A stretch of 64,000 nucleotides of DNA from Endozoicomonas sp. OPT23 (GCF_009653635.1 NZ_PPFD01000003.1:886955-950954), one strand, 5' to 3'; shown: positions 1 to 9,197, numbered from the stretch's first letter. The notes: generated by a model from the sequence alone, not told the origin. Numbers and translations: made by a program.

Positions 1-1025
1 CTGGCTGCATCACGGATTCGATCAGTAATGAAACGGGCTTCGTCCATCTCGTTAAAGCCAGCATAAACCTGTAGAGGCTCGCCTTCATTGCCTTCAGTCC
101 AGAGTTCTTTACCCAGACGATCCGGGTTGTTGGCGATGACAGCGTTAGCCGCACGAAGGATATTACTAGTCGAACGGTAATTCTGCTCTAGTCGTATGGT
201 TTCGGCTTTTGGGAAATCCCTTGAGAACTGTCGAATATTCTCGATACGGGCACCACGCCAGCCATAGATAGACTGGTCATCGTCACCGACTACCATCATC
301 TTGTCTTCATCACCGGTCAGCATTCGCAACCAGGCGTATTGAATAGCGTTGGTATCTTGAAACTCATCCACCAGCACATAGCGGAAGCGTTCACGGTAGT
401 GCTTGAGAATATCCGGTTTTTTCAGCCAGAGTTCGTGAGAACGCAGCAGCAATTCCCCAAAATCTACGACACCAACCTGATCACAGTACTGGTGATAAGC
501 TCGGTAAACGTCCAGCATGGTTCGTTCAAAAGGGTCATAACCGGGATCAATGTAATCCGGACGTAAACCTTCGTCTTTCTTACCGTTGATATACCACTGA
601 GCCTGACGGGGCGGCCATTTCTGATCGTCCAGATTCATAGCTTTCATCAGTCGTTTAATCACCCGCAACTGATCATCGCTGTCCAGTATCTGGAAGTTCT
701 CTGGTAAACCAGCATCGGCATGGTGAGCCCGTAAAAGACGGTGAGACAAACCGTGGAAGGTGCCTACCCACATACCTCTGGGAGGAATACCCAACAGCTC
801 TTCAATACGGGAACGCATCTCTGCTGCAGCTTTGTTGGTAAAGGTTACCGCCATGATAGAGTATGGCGACATAGCCTCTACCTGAACCAGCCAGGCAATT
901 CGATGAACCAGTACTCTGGTTTTACCACTACCAGCTCCCGCCAGCACCAGCATGGAGCCCGGTGGGTTGGTTACTGCCTGACGCTGGGCATCGTTCAGGG
1001 AGTCGATAATGGGAGTTACGTCCAT
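1..1025 (-). CDS. uvrD: DNA helicase II UvrD, 5' part (cut by window edge)
   Basis: Superfamily 1 helicase that unwinds DNA 3'-5' in nucleotide excision and mismatch repair. I translated the minus strand from the ATG at 1025-1023. The first 341 or so residues show the Walker A loop (LAGAGSGKTRVL, near residue 30), the Ia region VTFTNKAAAEM, the Walker B box LVDEFQDTN, the GDDDQSIYGWRGA motif and the LEQNYRS motif. These are the N-terminal motifs of UvrD/Rep in the right order. UvrD is usually about 720 residues, so roughly the C-terminal half lies left of position 1. The GDDDQSIYGWRGA form does not exclude Rep, but the N-terminal MDVTPIIDSLNDAQRQAV is UvrD-like. The 290 bp to the next gene, which is divergent, show no other coding signal. 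Confidence 0.93.
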   Translation of the reverse strand, partial: MDVTPIIDSLNDAQRQAVTNPPGSMLVLAGAGSGKTRVLVHRIAWLVQVEAMSPYSIMAVTFTNKAAAEMRSRIEELLGIPPRGMWVGTFHGLSHRLLRAHHADAGLPENFQILDSDDQLRVIKRLMKAMNLDDQKWPPRQAQWYINGKKDEGLRPDYIDPGYDPFERTMLDVYRAYHQYCDQVGVVDFGELLLRSHELWLKKPDILKHYRERFRYVLVDEFQDTNAIQYAWLRMLTGDEDKMMVVGDDDQSIYGWRGARIENIRQFSRDFPKAETIRLEQNYRSTSNILRAANAVIANNPDRLGKELWTEGNEGEPLQVYAGFNEMDEARFITDRIRDAA

Positions 1026-1315
1026 AGCCGGATATGAGGGTTCCACTGGTAGATGTTCGCCACAACGACTTGCATTATGGCTGTGAGTTGCAACATTCAG
1101 CCGTTAAATCACTGAATAAAATCACAGTTTACCTAATTGGTGAACATAGGAGTATTGAAACTGGTATGCAGTCAGTTGATACTGTGCGGCCTTGGGTGAA
1201 AGATGACTCATTCGCTGCAGGACGCAGCCAGTCGAGACACTTAACTTAACATTGCGCACCCAGACCCTGGAATGAATCCTGGTCCTAGCTGCCGAACGCT
1301 GAAGATATTGCATTA

Positions 1316-2698
1316 ATGGGAATCAAACAGCAGGACAAATTCTATACAGACACCCATCTGAATAACATAAGTCTTCCGTCATCTACTGGTAACAGGGGTG
1401 ACAATCACAGCGATGAAAAAAAATTCGCGCACGGCTATCGCCAACTATCACTATTCTCCTCTTCAGCTTTACTGGCACTAGCCATGTTGTTTTTAGGCAG
1501 CCTGAACCCTCTGATTCTTTTGGGTTGGGTTGCCGGCTTTACTCTTTTTGAATGGCTCTCTCCAAAACTGACACTGGAAATATCCAACAAACGACTTCTG
1601 CATAGTTGCGCTCTAGGCCTTTTCACGGGAGCGGCTCCGGTACTAACCCTCTCATTACTCGATGTGCAGCAGCTGTTTATTATTCCGTTAGTTATTACCG
1701 CTCTTTCTGCCTGTGCCAGTCTGCTTCTTGCACCCGATTTTCGTAGTATTGTTGGCTATACGGGTGCCCTCGCCAGCCCTTTTGCTCTGTTTATTGGTCT
1801 GCATTCAGAAGCAATCCCTCTAAGCTGGATTGCAGGCTGGCTGGTTGCTCTCAGTGCCATTGGCTTCGCCAGTAAACTGCGTTCACCTCAAGCCAAGGCA
1901 AACGACCAAAGTAAACAAAATCAACTGGAAGCCGACCTGAAAACAGCTCTGGATAACAACCAGCTGGAAGTGTATTACCAACCCAGATACAGCCTTAAGC
2001 AGCAACAGATTACCAAAGCAGAAGCCCTTATTCGTTGGCATCATGCTGATTTTGGTTATATTCCTGCTATTCATATTATTGCTCTGGCTGAACGAACCGG
2101 GCTTATTCATCAGCTGGGCGAATTTGTTATTCAAACAGCCTGTCGTGATGCCAGTCGCTGGCAGCAATTAGGCTTTGATACAGGGGTTTCCGTCAACCTG
2201 TCTACCACTCAGCTCATTCATAGCGAACGCCTGATAAAACAAATAAAGAATAGTCTGAATGAAACAGGTCTCTGCACCGGTTCGCTTGAGCTGGAACTGA
2301 CTGAGTCAGTGCTCATCGAACAGTTTGACGATGCGATGAAGACACTGCAGGAAATTAAAAAACTGGGGCTTGAAACCAGTATTGATGATTTTGGAACCGG
2401 TTATTCATCACTGTGTTATCTGAAAAACCTCTCCGTAGACAGCCTCAAAGTCGACAGATCCTTTATCAGAGACGTCACTGAATGCTCTAAAGGCAGGGCT
2501 GTACTGGAAAGTATTATCTCCATGGCACATAAGCTGGATCTGAAGGTTGTTGCTGAGGGCGTTGAGAAACAGGCAACGATTGATCTGCTCAAGGAATACA
2601 GCTGTGACGAAGTGCAGGGACACTTTATCAGTCCACCTATTCCTGAAGGGCAACTGGTTAGAATTTTGTCTGACTATCAAGCCACTCTGTCAAACTGA
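1316..2698 (+). CDS. Membrane-anchored EAL-domain cyclic-di-GMP phosphodiesterase
   Basis: A 460-residue protein predicted to hydrolyse cyclic di-GMP at the inner membrane. Residues about 43-185 form five or six hydrophobic segments with no recognised sensor domain. The EAL domain follows, from about 203 to 452. Its motifs look catalytically complete: EALIRW (about 236), the VNLS stretch, LELTES, the DDFGTGYSSL loop, LKVDRSFI, VAEGVEK and VQGHFIS. No GGDEF domain precedes it, so a pure phosphodiesterase is likely. The hydrophobic half resembles MASE-type sensory modules but I cannot assign it to one. It is divergent from uvrD and 118 bp ahead of hexR. The ribosome site before the ATG is weak, so the true start could lie a few codons inside. 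Confidence 0.88.
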   Translation: MGIKQQDKFYTDTHLNNISLPSSTGNRGDNHSDEKKFAHGYRQLSLFSSSALLALAMLFLGSLNPLILLGWVAGFTLFEWLSPKLTLEISNKRLLHSCALGLFTGAAPVLTLSLLDVQQLFIIPLVITALSACASLLLAPDFRSIVGYTGALASPFALFIGLHSEAIPLSWIAGWLVALSAIGFASKLRSPQAKANDQSKQNQLEADLKTALDNNQLEVYYQPRYSLKQQQITKAEALIRWHHADFGYIPAIHIIALAERTGLIHQLGEFVIQTACRDASRWQQLGFDTGVSVNLSTTQLIHSERLIKQIKNSLNETGLCTGSLELELTESVLIEQFDDAMKTLQEIKKLGLETSIDDFGTGYSSLCYLKNLSVDSLKVDRSFIRDVTECSKGRAVLESIISMAHKLDLKVVAEGVEKQATIDLLKEYSCDEVQGHFISPPIPEGQLVRILSDYQATLSN

Positions 2699-2816
2699 CA
2701 GAGTTTTGTAGTATAACTACAAGACAAACTGAGTAAGCACATCAAAACTAATCGCGAAGGTTAGCTGCACCGTTCAGTCCTGATTACATAATAAATACGA
2801 CAACAAGACTCTGTAC

Positions 2817-3671
2817 ATGTTTCCTGAAGATCCACTTGTAGCCTTGAAGCAGGGATATGCTTCACTTCGCCGCTCGGAAAAAAAAGTAGCTGACTTTATT
2901 CTCAAGTCACCTTCTACAAGCCTGGAGTACAGCATTGCAGAACTGGCTAAAAAAGCAGAAGTCAGCGAACCAACCGTTGTGCGTTTTTGCAGAGCTATTG
3001 GCTGTAATGGTTACCAGGAATTTAAGCTAAAGCTGGCACAAAGCCTGGGCAGTGGTTCCCGGTTTGCAGAGCTCAAACTCAATCAAGAGGACACCACGAA
3101 TGATATCGCCAGAAAAGTATTCAACGGCACAGTCAGAGAACTGATAAACGTCAGGGATTTACTGAACCCCACCGAGCTAGAGTCTGCCATTGATTCTCTT
3201 GCGGCAGCACACAGGGTCGAGTTTTATGGCTTTGGTGCTTCAGGAGCTGTTGCTGAAGATGCCAGACATAAGTTCATCCGCCTTCAGCCTTCTTCCATGG
3301 CTATCACAGACCCACATATTCAGTTGATCTCTGCTTCAACCATGAATGAAACCTCTGTTGTCGTGGCTATTTCCCAATCAGGCCGCTCCAAAGAATTGCT
3401 GCAGAGTGTTCGAGTGGCGGTAAAACAGGGAGCCTGCGTGATCGGTATTTGCCCGAAAGACACACCTTTAGCAAAGCTGTGCACTCAACCTATGGCAATA
3501 GCAGCAGAAGAAAACACCGAGTTATTTACACCTCTAACATCAAGAATCGCTCATCTGGTAGTGATTGATGTATTGGCGACGGGTGTCGCTATGAAGAAAG
3601 AACCAGAGTTAAGCCAGCAACTGAAAAACATTAAAAAGAGGCTTAATAACGCCAGGGTTAAGGACGATTAA
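2817..3671 (+). CDS. hexR: HexR, RpiR-family regulator of central carbon metabolism
   Basis: DNA-binding regulator of sugar catabolism. In other proteobacteria HexR represses zwf, edd and related genes and is released by 2-keto-3-deoxy-6-phosphogluconate. The 284 residues divide into an N-terminal RpiR helix-turn-helix (about 1-77, with the IAELAKKAEVSEPTVVRFCR recognition region) and a SIS sugar-isomerase fold (about 115-260, with EFYGFGASGAVAEDARHKF and VVVAISQSGRSKELL). Length and both domains fit HexR. The usual neighbours zwf, pgl and eda are absent here, so its targets are elsewhere. A hairpin repeat element begins directly after the stop. Confidence 0.87.
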   Translation: MFPEDPLVALKQGYASLRRSEKKVADFILKSPSTSLEYSIAELAKKAEVSEPTVVRFCRAIGCNGYQEFKLKLAQSLGSGSRFAELKLNQEDTTNDIARKVFNGTVRELINVRDLLNPTELESAIDSLAAAHRVEFYGFGASGAVAEDARHKFIRLQPSSMAITDPHIQLISASTMNETSVVVAISQSGRSKELLQSVRVAVKQGACVIGICPKDTPLAKLCTQPMAIAAEENTELFTPLTSRIAHLVVIDVLATGVAMKKEPELSQQLKNIKKRLNNARVKDD

Positions 3672-3672
3672 G

Positions 3673-3768
3673 CGTGTAGACATACGTAGTCGAATATTAA
3701 GTGGCTACCCCCCCGCTGCTGACGGGGGTATAGCTTATGAATTCGAATATTTGAGTATTTAACTACCT
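3673..3768. repeat. Intergenic palindromic repeat element, copy A
   Basis: A hairpin (GGCTACCCCC facing GGGGGTATAGC) sits between AT-rich flanks. The left flank reads TCGAATATTAAGTGGCTA and the right flank TAGCTTATGAATTC. A closely similar element follows znuA at 5240, which makes this a dispersed repeat and not just a private terminator. There is no long T-tract, although it could still act as a 3'-end stabiliser for hexR mRNA. Confidence 0.65.
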
Positions 3769-3899
3769 GTTAAATGACCGTGTAAGATATTTCCCACAAC
3801 ATAAAAAGTAAATATCTCTTGCCCAATCAGACTATTTTTCATATTTTCTAAATAGTCTGTAAGCATCATAAATAAAAACTACAAAAAAGAGGTGCGGGC

Positions 3900-4079
3900 A
3901 TGCAACCCAGAGACGAACAGCTGAAAAAAGATTTTCTGCAGTCAGATGAAATTCATCGTGAAGATCTACCGAACCGTGGTTCCAAAAGAGCACTGAAAAT
4001 TCGTAGGGCGCTTGAAGACATGGAAGAAACAAAACGCCTGAGCACTTTCTTCGGTACCGAGTATTGGAGTGACATCTGA
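3900..4079 (+). CDS. Small charged conserved protein, 59 residues
   Basis: This reading frame runs from the ATG at 3900 to TGA at 4077-4079 and has no signal peptide or membrane segment. It is very rich in charged residues and carries a central block KRALKIRRALEDMEETKRL followed by an acidic and aromatic tail ending in WSDI. That pattern recalls the family of small gammaproteobacterial proteins named after PA3496 (a putative envelope-integrity factor), but I cannot confirm it. A strong intrinsic terminator follows 33 bp downstream, and a purine-rich stretch AGAGGTGCGGGC precedes the ATG. Both support a real short transcript. Function unknown. Confidence 0.62.
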   Translation: MQPRDEQLKKDFLQSDEIHREDLPNRGSKRALKIRRALEDMEETKRLSTFFGTEYWSDI

Positions 4080-4111
4080 CCAGACTGCTACATATAAACA
4101 TTCATTTCTAT

Positions 4112-4143
4112 AAAATCAGCCCTTTTCAGGGCTGATTTTTTTT
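4112..4143 (+). terminator. Intrinsic terminator after the 59-residue gene
   Basis: A perfect 12-bp stem (AAAATCAGCCCT with AGGGCTGATTTT) closes a TTTC loop and runs into eight T residues. Confidence 0.9.
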
Positions 4144-4275
4144 CTGCCATAACTACACTCACTTATTAATCTCTTCATTATCTCAAAGCTACCTATACTG
4201 ACGCATAGAGAATATGGATACACTTTCAAAATTTGCTGAAAGACGCTGACTTGATAAAGCACAAACGGAAAAAAA

Positions 4276-4288
4276 GTTATAATATAAC
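4276..4288 (+). promoter_or_regulatory. Zur box upstream of znuA
   Basis: GTTATAATATAAC is a perfect palindrome. It matches the core of the enterobacterial Zur consensus (TGTTATANTATAACA). It ends 24 bp before the znuA start codon, where it would overlap the promoter. A similar site precedes zur at 43506. Confidence 0.8.
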
Positions 4289-4312
4289 ATTACAACTTTG
4301 GACAAGGCATTT

Positions 4313-5236
4313 ATGAAGCAACTATTTCGAACCAAGCTCTTCTGTGGGCTTCTGAGCACTCTACTGTTAGTACCGCAACTGGTTACAGCCAAAGAACCCC
4401 TTAAAGTTCTGACCTCTATTAAGCCTATTCAACTGATTTCTCAGGCTATTACAGAAGGCGTCACAACGACTGATGTACTCTTGCCACCAGGTGCGTCACC
4501 CCATAGCCACAGCTTGAAGCCTTCTGATGCACGCAAGTTGTATGATGCTGATGTGATGTTCTGGATTGGTCCGGATATGGAAGTCTTTCTGGAAAAGATG
4601 CTGGCCGGCGCCCCTAAAACTCTGTCTGTCCCTTTAATGGAACAGTCCCGTCTGAGCCTGAGAAAAAATGATGAAGAAGGGGAGGTTCATGAACACGAAG
4701 AAGGACATCACCATCATCATGGTGAATACGATGCTCATATCTGGTTAAGTCCGGATAATGCTTTGGCCATGGCAAAAACCATGTCTGAAAAGCTGATCAG
4801 TGTCGATCCTGAACATAAAAAACAGTATCAGGAAAACTTCAAAAAGTTTGCAACTAACCTCCAGCAGGCAGATAAAAACAATATTGCCCGTCTGGAAAAT
4901 TATCATGACCAACCCATGTTTGTTTTCCACGATGCTTATGGCTACCTGAAAGCACACTATAAGCTCAACATTGTTGATCACTTTACGATCAACCCGGAAA
5001 GACAGCCAGGCGCGAAACATCTGGCTAAGTTACGAGACAAGCTAATTAAGGCTGGCAACAGCTGTGTATTCAGAGAACCACAGTTTCAACCAGCTTACAT
5101 AGACAAGATTATTAACGGAACCAACACCAATGTGGCAGTGCTTGACCCTCTGGCAACAGAGATAAGGGTCGACTCTACCGGCTACATAAATTTCCTGAAC
5201 CGTATGGTCAGCAACATTATTACCTGCCTGAAGTAA
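4313..5236 (+). CDS. znuA: ZnuA, periplasmic zinc-binding protein
   Basis: Captures Zn2+ in the periplasm and delivers it to the ZnuBC ABC importer. I start at the second in-frame ATG (MKQLFRTKLF...), which has AAGG 7 bp upstream and opens a normal signal peptide ending near VTAKE. The first ATG at 4298 would put charged residues ahead of the signal. The 307-residue protein is a cluster 9 binding protein: LKVLTSIKPIQLI at the N-terminus, the metal-site region LPPGASPHSHSLKPSD, and a His/Glu-rich loop at about 125-143 (HEHEEGHHHHHGEYDAHIW) as in ZnuA. FHDAYGYL gives a further ligand histidine. The gene is 39 kb from zur-znuC-znuB, unlike the usual divergent arrangement, but keeps its own Zur box. 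Confidence 0.93.
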   Translation: MKQLFRTKLFCGLLSTLLLVPQLVTAKEPLKVLTSIKPIQLISQAITEGVTTTDVLLPPGASPHSHSLKPSDARKLYDADVMFWIGPDMEVFLEKMLAGAPKTLSVPLMEQSRLSLRKNDEEGEVHEHEEGHHHHHGEYDAHIWLSPDNALAMAKTMSEKLISVDPEHKKQYQENFKKFATNLQQADKNNIARLENYHDQPMFVFHDAYGYLKAHYKLNIVDHFTINPERQPGAKHLAKLRDKLIKAGNSCVFREPQFQPAYIDKIINGTNTNVAVLDPLATEIRVDSTGYINFLNRMVSNIITCLK

Positions 5237-5239
5237 TGC

Positions 5240-5336
5240 AGTAAGTGTGTAGATGCACATAATCGAATATTAAATGGCTATATCCCTGCCGTTGGCGGGG
5301 ATATAGCCTATGAATTCATATGTTCGGATATTTACA
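5240..5336. repeat. Intergenic palindromic repeat element, copy B
   Basis: A 15-bp hairpin (arms 5276-5290 and 5294-5308, GTT loop) follows znuA. The left flank TCGAATATTAAATGGCTA and the right flank ATAGCCTATGAATTC are nearly the same as copy A after hexR. The stem sequences differ but the flanks are kept. Confidence 0.68.
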
Positions 5337-5341
5337 CGGCT

Positions 5342-5614
5342 TTACCGGAAAATAAAAGCTCCGGTATAGCTGCCAATCAGAAACGCAATCACGACTAAAA
5401 AAGGCAGAACGCCAGCAAGGAACGTTACCCAGGTTTTCATTCGAGCTCGTTCCAGCCTTCTATTCCATCTCTGAATAGAAAATACCCGATCATCATCCAG
5501 CTCAGAAGCCAACCCGCAAACCGTACAATGCACTTGCCACATATGTATTCCGGCCACTCTCATATCAGACACTTCAGGTTTACCCAGACAACAGGGGCAG
5601 GGTTCTAATCGCAT
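5342..5614 (-). CDS. Small zinc-ribbon protein with C-terminal membrane anchor (Lar-like)
   Basis: Ninety residues with a very good ribosome site (AAGGAGG, 4 bp before ATG). The first 55 residues hold CPCC, then VHCTVCG, then a spaced WNRR. This CxxC/CxxCG/WNRR layout is that of the Lar restriction-alleviation family of phage and bacterial zinc ribbons. A basic linker leads to one clear transmembrane helix (about 63-85). A Lar-type domain tethered to the membrane is unusual, and a restriction-related role should not be assumed. The gene shares orientation with purU but lies downstream of it, with only 60 bp between. Confidence 0.7.
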   Translation of the reverse strand: MRLEPCPCCLGKPEVSDMRVAGIHMWQVHCTVCGLASELDDDRVFSIQRWNRRLERARMKTWVTFLAGVLPFLVVIAFLIGSYTGAFIFR

Positions 5615-5674
5615 ACTGCCTCCTTGCAGATTTATATTCGGGTACTGATAACAAGTTATCCGAAATCCGGTTGA

Positions 5675-6532
5675 TCAATCAAGAATGATGGTCTTACCCG
5701 CATCAACGATTACACGATCTTCCAGGTGGTTGCGCAGTCCACGAGCCAGGACTGTTTTCTCAACATCCTTACCCAGTCTAACCATGTCCTCTGGCAGATG
5801 GTTGTGGCCAACACGGATAACGTCCTGCTCAATGATTGGACCTGCATCCAGCTCTGCCGTTACATAATGGCAGGTTGCACCGACCAGTTTCACCCCACGG
5901 GAGTAAGCCTGATGATATGGCTTGGCACCGACAAAAGAAGGCAGAAAACTGTGGTGAATATTGATCAGCCGGTTCTTATAAATATCACACAGTTCTGGAG
6001 GAATGATTTGCATATATCTGGCTAGAACAACAGTGTCCACAGAGTGTTCAGCCAACAGTTCGGTCATACGACTGTAGGCTTCAGCCTTATTATCTTTATT
6101 CACCGGAACATGGTGGTATGGAATACCATGCCACTCTACGTAGCTGCGCAGGTCATCATGGTTGGAAATCACACAGGGGATATCCATGTTCAGATCACCG
6201 CTTCTCCAGCGATACAATAAATCTGACAAACAGTGCGCCTGTTTGCTGGCCAGAAGTGCCACCTGACGAGGCTTACCAGAATCATTAATACTCCATTCCA
6301 GATTCAGACGCTCAGCAATAGGTTGAAAGCCGTCTCTGAATCCTTCCAGATCAAACGGCAGGCTGTCAGCCTTAATTTCGTTTCTCATGTAGAAACGACC
6401 TGTCACCGGGTCAGAGTGATGATTAGCTTCCAGAATCCAGCCTCCATGGCTGGCAATGAAATCACTGACTGACGCAACGATACCACTGGCATCAGGGCAG
6501 GAAATCAAAAGGCGATAGGTTCTTGTTGTCAT
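5675..6532 (-). CDS. purU: PurU, formyltetrahydrofolate deformylase
   Basis: Hydrolyses 10-formyltetrahydrofolate to formate and tetrahydrofolate in the cytoplasm, balancing one-carbon units and feeding formate to PurT. The 285 residues consist of an N-terminal ACT domain (about 7-85, LLISCPDASGIVASVSDFI) and a formyltransferase fold. The catalytic motif is INIHHSFLPSF, and the later Asp lies in HYVTAELDAGPI. Length matches the family. AAGG stands 8 bp before the ATG. Confidence 0.95.
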   Translation of the reverse strand: MTTRTYRLLISCPDASGIVASVSDFIASHGGWILEANHHSDPVTGRFYMRNEIKADSLPFDLEGFRDGFQPIAERLNLEWSINDSGKPRQVALLASKQAHCLSDLLYRWRSGDLNMDIPCVISNHDDLRSYVEWHGIPYHHVPVNKDNKAEAYSRMTELLAEHSVDTVVLARYMQIIPPELCDIYKNRLINIHHSFLPSFVGAKPYHQAYSRGVKLVGATCHYVTAELDAGPIIEQDVIRVGHNHLPEDMVRLGKDVEKTVLARGLRNHLEDRVIVDAGKTIILD

Positions 6533-6688
6533 GGTTGTGACCTTACATCATGGATGCGGCATTATAATTCACTGTCTTCGGTTAGACATCACCCCTTTTG
6601 CCACTTATCGAACAGGGACTTACGATATTGAGGCAATAGAGTGATATAATCTTAATTCACTCAGCTTATGTAACCCCCCTCGTGTACC

Positions 6689-7534
6689 ATGCAGCTTGAT
6701 AACCCTCTACTCCCCGATTACGACTTTGATGCTCATCTGGTCGCAGGCCTGACACCGATCGAAGAAAACTCCGACCTGGATTTCATCATCGATCGTCCTA
6801 ACGGTATGAAAGGCTATATCATCAACATCACCATTCAAGGAAGAGGCACAATATTCAGAGGCGATAAGCGCTTTGATGTTGGTAAAGGTGACTTGTTACT
6901 TTTTCCCCCTCATGCCGAACACTTCTACCACCGACACAATGATGACAACTCCTGGCACCACCGCTGGATCTATTTCCGTCCTCGCGGGTTCTGGAGTGAA
7001 CTAATGAACTGGCAGGATGATCAGAACGGTGTATACGTCACTCGTCACCAGGCAGCTGATCATTATGAAATGCTGGAAAACCTCTTCTGTGATGTAGCGT
7101 CTGCAACAAAGAGTGAAGCGCCTTATAGCCGCGACCTGGCAACCAACCTGCTGGAACAGTTACTGATTCGTTGCAAAACCCTGCAACCTGAGAATATGAC
7201 CCGTGCTCTGGATCCACGTATTCTTCAGATCATCAACCTGATGACAGACGACATCTGCCGAGAGTTCACCATTGAAGAACTGGCACAGCATGTTTACCTG
7301 TCGGCTTCCCGGCTTGCTCACCTGTTCAGAGAAGAGATGGGTACCACGATTATTCAGTGGCGCAACGACCAGCGTATTAACTATGCCAAACAGCTACTGA
7401 CCACCAGCCAAATTTCCGTGAACCGAATTGCCAGAATGTCCGGTTATTCTGATCCGCTTTATTTTTCCCGAGTGTTTAAGAAAATCGCAGGAGTCAGTCC
7501 AAAAATATTCAGGGACAGATTGTCCGAGCTATAA
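6689..7534 (+). CDS. araC: AraC, L-arabinose-responsive regulator
   Basis: Transcription factor that binds arabinose and controls the ara genes. The 281-residue protein aligns with E. coli AraC throughout. The N-terminal arm and cupin region carry NPLLPDYDFDAHLVAGLTPI, IIDRPNGMKGYI and GDLLLFPPHAEHFYHRH. The C-terminal double helix-turn-helix has YLSASRLAHLFREEMG and ends in YFSRVFKKIAGVSPKIFRD. In E. coli araC is divergent from araBAD. Here it stands 18 kb away from the operon, next to broken paralogous genes. AraC-type half-sites in the araB-abfA intergenic region show where it likely acts. Confidence 0.94.
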   Translation: MQLDNPLLPDYDFDAHLVAGLTPIEENSDLDFIIDRPNGMKGYIINITIQGRGTIFRGDKRFDVGKGDLLLFPPHAEHFYHRHNDDNSWHHRWIYFRPRGFWSELMNWQDDQNGVYVTRHQAADHYEMLENLFCDVASATKSEAPYSRDLATNLLEQLLIRCKTLQPENMTRALDPRILQIINLMTDDICREFTIEELAQHVYLSASRLAHLFREEMGTTIIQWRNDQRINYAKQLLTTSQISVNRIARMSGYSDPLYFSRVFKKIAGVSPKIFRDRLSEL

Positions 7535-7550
7535 ATCTTCAAAGCAAAAC

Positions 7551-7580
7551 AACCCTCATGCCCGAAAGCAGAGGGTTTTA
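7551..7580 (+). terminator. Intrinsic terminator after araC
   Basis: The stem AACCCTC / GAGGGTT has a 13-nt loop and is followed by TTATT. It lies 16 bp after the araC stop. Confidence 0.65.
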
Positions 7581-7602
7581 TTAACACGGGTTACTCAGCT
7601 CA

Positions 7603-9014
7603 TCAGAACTTCACAACACCCTTCCCAGTAAACTTACCGTTCACAGATTCAATGGTGATTTCGTGGTCGGACTTGATCCAGCCTGAACCATCTTCATTGA
7701 TGCACAGGATCTGTGATTCAAAGTAACCGCCTTTGCCCACTCGCAGAGTACACTCAGGTGTTACTTCCAGGCCCAGAATATGCACATAACCTAGGATCGG
7801 GTTGGTGTGAGCGTGAGCGTTGCACACAGGGAATGCCTGCATGGACATGTACTTGGCTACTTCAACGTCCCAACCTTCCCAGCTTGATCCAGGAACAATC
7901 TTGGACTCTGGCGCGTTCTAGGCATCCGGTCCGGACAGTACGCCTTCCCAGATATTTGGATAAGCGTCAGTCTTTGTATGGTTGCTCATCATTTCCAGAT
8001 GTTTCCACGCCCAGTCCTGACGACCGTTACGAGCAGCGCCATTGATACCGATATCAAAGCCGTAGGAACAACCCTGATTGATGGTGTATTCACCCAGAAC
8101 GCTGTCTTTGAACATCATGCCGTACAGAGCAGCACCGTGCCATGAAATCTCGCCAGTGGTCAGTGGAGAAACACTGCTGTGGGCTTTTGGCAGACGTGCT
8201 TTAGTGGCTGCAAAATTTTCCTGATAGAAAGTTTCAGGCTTTTCAACAGGAGTTTCATAGAAACGACCAAAGCGGAAGTAGAATTCCTTGGTTTCACCTG
8301 GCTCCAGAACCACGTCAGCAGACAGTGTGATAGTTGGGTGCAGAGCTTCATCACTGGTAGCAGTAAATTCAGTCTGGTTCAGGGATTCGATCATCATTGT
8401 CGCTGGAGAGCCGGCGAAATCAGCGTCGTCGATACCTTCCTGAGCCTTAACCTTACCATCGTTAATTTCCTGCTCGTAGGTGACTTCTTCAGCCAGCTCT
8501 TCACGATCTTCCGGCACCATCAGCAGGGCAACGTACAGAGTTTTCAGTGCCCACTCTTCAGACAGCTTGAAGCGACGGGTTGGCTGGTCTTCATCAAGAG
8601 ACAGACGAACACGGACAAACGCCCATGGTGCGTCACCTTCAGGCATGGTCATGTCACGCTCAAAACGCAGACCGTTGGTTTTGCAGTGTACGGAGTAGAA
8701 GAAAGGACCAAAATGACGCTCAGGAACATTAGTTCCTTCAGCACCATTGTCTGGTGAGTTCTTCAACTGAGTGCTCCAGGTCGTGCCATCTTCTTCAATG
8801 ATGGAGAAGCCGGTGCCGCCTTCCTGATGATCAGGAAGGAAACCGCACGATTACCAATGAAGTGATAGTGACGACGAGTCTTTGGGTGAGGCAGAGGATG
8901 CCATTCGGCTTCCGGCATGATCAGTGGGTTTGCAGTGTAGTTAAACACTGGCAGGTCATCTTTCGTCATCCACTGGCCGTAGATGCTGTTACCTTCGAAA
9001 GTCTTCTCTGTCAT
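7603..9014 (-). pseudogene. Broken gene for a large enzyme-like protein, copy 1 (family not identified)
   Basis: Conceptual translation from ATG 9014 (MTEKTFEGNSIYGQW, with AGGGGCG upstream) continues as one protein only after correction of two lesions. One is a frameshift near 8836-8850, after HFIGNRAVSF. The other is an in-frame TAG at 7918-7920 between SGPDA and NAPESKIVPG. The C-terminus (MQAFPVCNAHAHTNPILGY to the stop at 7603) is repeated at 11992 in a second remnant. The aromatic-rich composition, with FGPFFYSV, WHGAALYGMMF and NQGCSYGFDIGINGAA, suggests a carbohydrate-active enzyme. That is inference from composition and from the arabinose context. It stands divergent to an AraC-like stub, as copy 2 does. 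Confidence 0.75.
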
Positions 9015-9197
9015 TAGAATCGCCCCTATGACTGTCGTTCTATCTTCTCCTGACAACAAAAGTGATCAGGTGAAATGAAAAGTTTTGAAATTCGACGTCA
9101 GTATGGGTTTAATCGGACATCTTAACTTGTCTGATTATGGACTTAATAAAACAGTCGCTTTATGCGCTGCACGGTTTACTGTTGTTAAGGTGTTTCT

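Noticed and set aside
1034-1249. Short plus-strand frames near 0.3-1.25 kb
   Set aside because: Antisense to uvrD or in its upstream region with no ribosome site.
7918-7920. TAG (and TAG at 13263) as recoded sense codons
   Set aside because: Both genes also carry frameshifts, and other genes use TAG as a normal stop (engB). Simple nonsense mutation explains them.
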